Part shown: positions 62,013-64,000 of the stretch, piece by piece
Position numbering within the stretch: the stretch's first letter is position 1
Layout of the letters: each line of letters starts with the position of its first letter
Origin: Unio delphinus
Lineage: Eukaryota > Mollusca > Bivalvia > Unionida > Unionidae
Direction of reading: 5' to 3'
Assembly (NCBI GenBank): GCA_029339505.1
Contig: JAQISU010000181.1
Span: forward strand, 232,001 to 296,000
Length of the DNA: 64,000 nucleotides
The notes under the pieces: model-generated
Databases searched by the model: none
The model's input: the letters and a program-made list of their open reading frames with translations, nothing else
What the model was told of the DNA's origin: nothing
Translations under genes and position numbers: made by a program

Positions 62013-62473
62013 AATACAGTTTGTTGATAGATATAACTCGAGGAACACACATGAGAAAAAGATATTTGCCAAGAAAGATTCTCTCAGTGTATGACCTATC
62101 TATGGTCGCTCTGACCTGTCATAATAACCGAGCCATCGTGCTTCAACGGAAAAACGTCTGACTGTAACACAACAAGGGAAATAGCATATACCGGGATAAT
62201 TCGAAAGTAAGTGATTAATTATTTCCCTTTATACACTCAAAGTCTAGCCATTTGAATACATTAACGCTTCACGCTACTACTGGGCGCAATGTTTGATATT
62301 AAATTATGCAGATAAATGCACTTATTGTTTTATAAAAACAACATTGAAATATATTTCCGCATAGAAAATGCCTGCTTAATATCTTCCAGGATCCTAATTT
62401 GAATTACAAGTGTAAAAATTACAAATAGGTTAATGTTTATTTTATTTGTATAGTGCGCTGGCTTTTGTCCATG

Positions 62474-62475
<2 letters not shown>

Positions 62476-62541
<66 letters not shown>
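62476..62541. repeat. (TA)n microsatellite
   Basis: About 32 TA dinucleotides. Confidence 0.95.
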
Positions 62542-62542
<1 letters not shown>

Positions 62543-63124
62543 CACGTTTACTAGTCACGAGTTATATATACAGCCTTGGTTTTGACCCTGGAAATTTCTA
62601 TAAAAAAAATATTATTTACAGTTTAATGGAAATTTACTGTAAGATGACCACCATCCTTGTCCTCAACACGTGTTTTAGGTTTAATATTAAATTTGATTAT
62701 ATTATAAAAATTACTTATTCCTAACTGAACATCCGTCATAGGAGGAATCAATTTTAGTTGAATTGAGATTTAATTTGGATATATTTATTTAAATTATTCA
62801 TGAGCATTACAAAGTGCTATTAAATACATTGCGGGCTAAATCAATATTTAAAGATTATCGTGAATTTATTAAAGGACATGTTGGAGTATACCATTGTGAA
62901 GCTATTGACACATCATTTAATTAGAGGCTACTGGTAAATCAGCACAGTCAAGATTGGAATTCATTCGGAAAACCACTCGAAATCATTCAGAATACTCTAT
63001 AATTTTGGACTTGTCATATAAATTTTATGCTTATTTTGAGTTTAGTTTCCATATCGTAAATTCTTTTTAAGTATTCTTTTTGTATTATAGAGGAATTAAA
63101 TATTGTTGAATTTTACAAAATTTG

Positions 63125-63430
63125 TGGGACCGCTCTGTTGACTTAGAAGTTAGAACGTCTGCCTCGGACGCGGGAGGTCGCGGGTTCGAACCCGAGCCAT
63201 ACCAAAGACTTATACAAACGGTACTAGCAGCTGTCTCGCTTAGCGTTCAGCATTAAGAGGTTAGTATTAGGACTGGCCAACCTGGTGACAGGAAAATGTG
63301 ATTTAGTGAGACATGATGCCACTTGTCAGCGACATGATGCCCCTGTGCGCTAGACATCACTCAAAACTGTCATACCGCAGACATCGTTGCTATATGACTG
63401 AAACATTATTAAACTACGTTAAAAATCCAA
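63125..63430 (+). mobile_element. tRNA-derived SINE
   Basis: The head is tRNA-like. An A box-like TTGACTTAGAAGTTAGAACG lies about 40 bases before a perfect B box, GGTTCGAACCC (63183-63193). The anticodon-arm analogue is CTGCCTCGGACGCGGGAGG. A central region follows with GACTGGCCAACCTGGTGACA and two related GACATGATGCC blocks, reminiscent of the conserved central domains of mollusc SINEs. The 3' limit is unclear, near TAAAAATCC. Such repeats are copied by RNA polymerase III and moved by a LINE. Confidence 0.7.
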
Positions 63431-63590
63431 ACCCCTACACCTAACAAAAGTTGTTAGTTTAGTTTCTTTTATTTTACTTATTTAAAGACTATAGGCTCAT
63501 AACAATAGAAAGTAAAATCGCAATAAAAAAAACACTAAATTTTGTCACAAAATTATATACAGAGCTAAGAAAGTGCGTATATTTCACACC

Positions 63591-63593
<3 letters not shown>

Positions 63594-63621
<28 letters not shown>

Positions 63622-63671
63622 CATACATACATACATACATACATACATACATACATACATACATACATACC
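63594..63671. repeat. (CATA)n microsatellite
   Basis: About 19 tetranucleotide units. Confidence 0.95.
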
Positions 63672-64000
63672 TCAAAGAAATGTCATCAAATTTAATTACT
63701 TTATTGTAGACCCGTATATGTCTTTTTGGTCAATTTTTCCTCAAACCGATGACGGTAATTACGAGCTGTAAATTAGATGATGTAGATAATATTATCTTAA
63801 GAACAGTTTATCTCAAATAATAGCAGAATAGTTAATTTTGTTTGGAAAAAACTGGACAACACCGACAGATTTTAGATAAATGTATGGGCAATGCACATAT
63901 CTCAAAGTACTAACACCTACCGCATCTTGACTACGTCTCTCGCATCATCTTTTGTTGATATTACAATGAACTCTGTATATTATTCGCAGTCTTTGAAATG

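Noticed and set aside
63120..63210. Genuine tRNA gene
   Set aside because: A and B boxes are present, but the acceptor stem does not close properly and SINE-like sequence follows; it is a tRNA-derived SINE head.

Overview
The window reads as intron- and repeat-rich animal DNA, most likely from a mollusc (probably a bivalve; the species cannot be fixed from sequence alone). It is AT-rich and full of (TA)n, (CA)n, (GA)n and (TATG)n microsatellites, minisatellites, tRNA-derived SINEs, small inverted-repeat DNA transposons and decayed Ty3/Gypsy and non-LTR retroelements. Only two host-type genes can be supported. One is the 3' end of a gene with two tandem death domains (10000-12006). The other is a secreted lipocalin-like gene of the apolipoprotein D type (44085-47462), which carries an in-frame stop and appears to lack an exon.

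The centre, 22534-38141, is one integrated Polinton/Maverick-class virus-like element of about 15.6 kb. It is bounded by long terminal inverted repeats that contain their own sub-repeats and is flanked by a 5-bp direct repeat AGAGA. From left to right it carries: an FtsK/HerA-type packaging ATPase (-); a zinc-ribbon/phospholipase A2 gene (+); a retroviral-type integrase with a chromo-like tail (+); a very long gene on the opposite strand whose pieces encode a divergent family B DNA polymerase, an SF1 helicase and a C-terminal HNH/endonuclease VII-like zinc domain; a small zinc-finger gene (+); a homing-endonuclease-like HNH gene (+); and a block of virion genes on the - strand. That block holds fibre-like and coiled-coil proteins, a two-TM membrane protein, an adenain-type protease, a basic minor capsid protein, the double jelly-roll major capsid protein, a second minor capsid candidate and three unknowns. 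Together they would cover integration, replication, capsid assembly, maturation, DNA packaging and possibly membrane penetration. About 20 frameshifts and stops lie in these genes, so this copy is a fossil, or partly an assembly-error victim (several breaks lie in homopolymers).

The most interesting feature is the polymerase-helicase-nuclease gene, which replaces the usual Polinton protein-primed polymerase. A second unusual structure is at 54021-57179: two almost identical 648-bp inverted-repeat transposons in direct orientation enclose a segment with a Mutator-like transposase fragment. The TTAA target duplications sit on the inner sides only, as expected from recombination or circle integration rather than two simple insertions.

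The remaining DNA (1-4400; 6-9.9 kb; 12-22.5 kb; 38.1-44 kb; 47.5-54 kb; 57.2-64 kb) holds diverged tandem repeats, SINEs, MITEs, microsatellites and non-coding sequence in which no gene could be supported.
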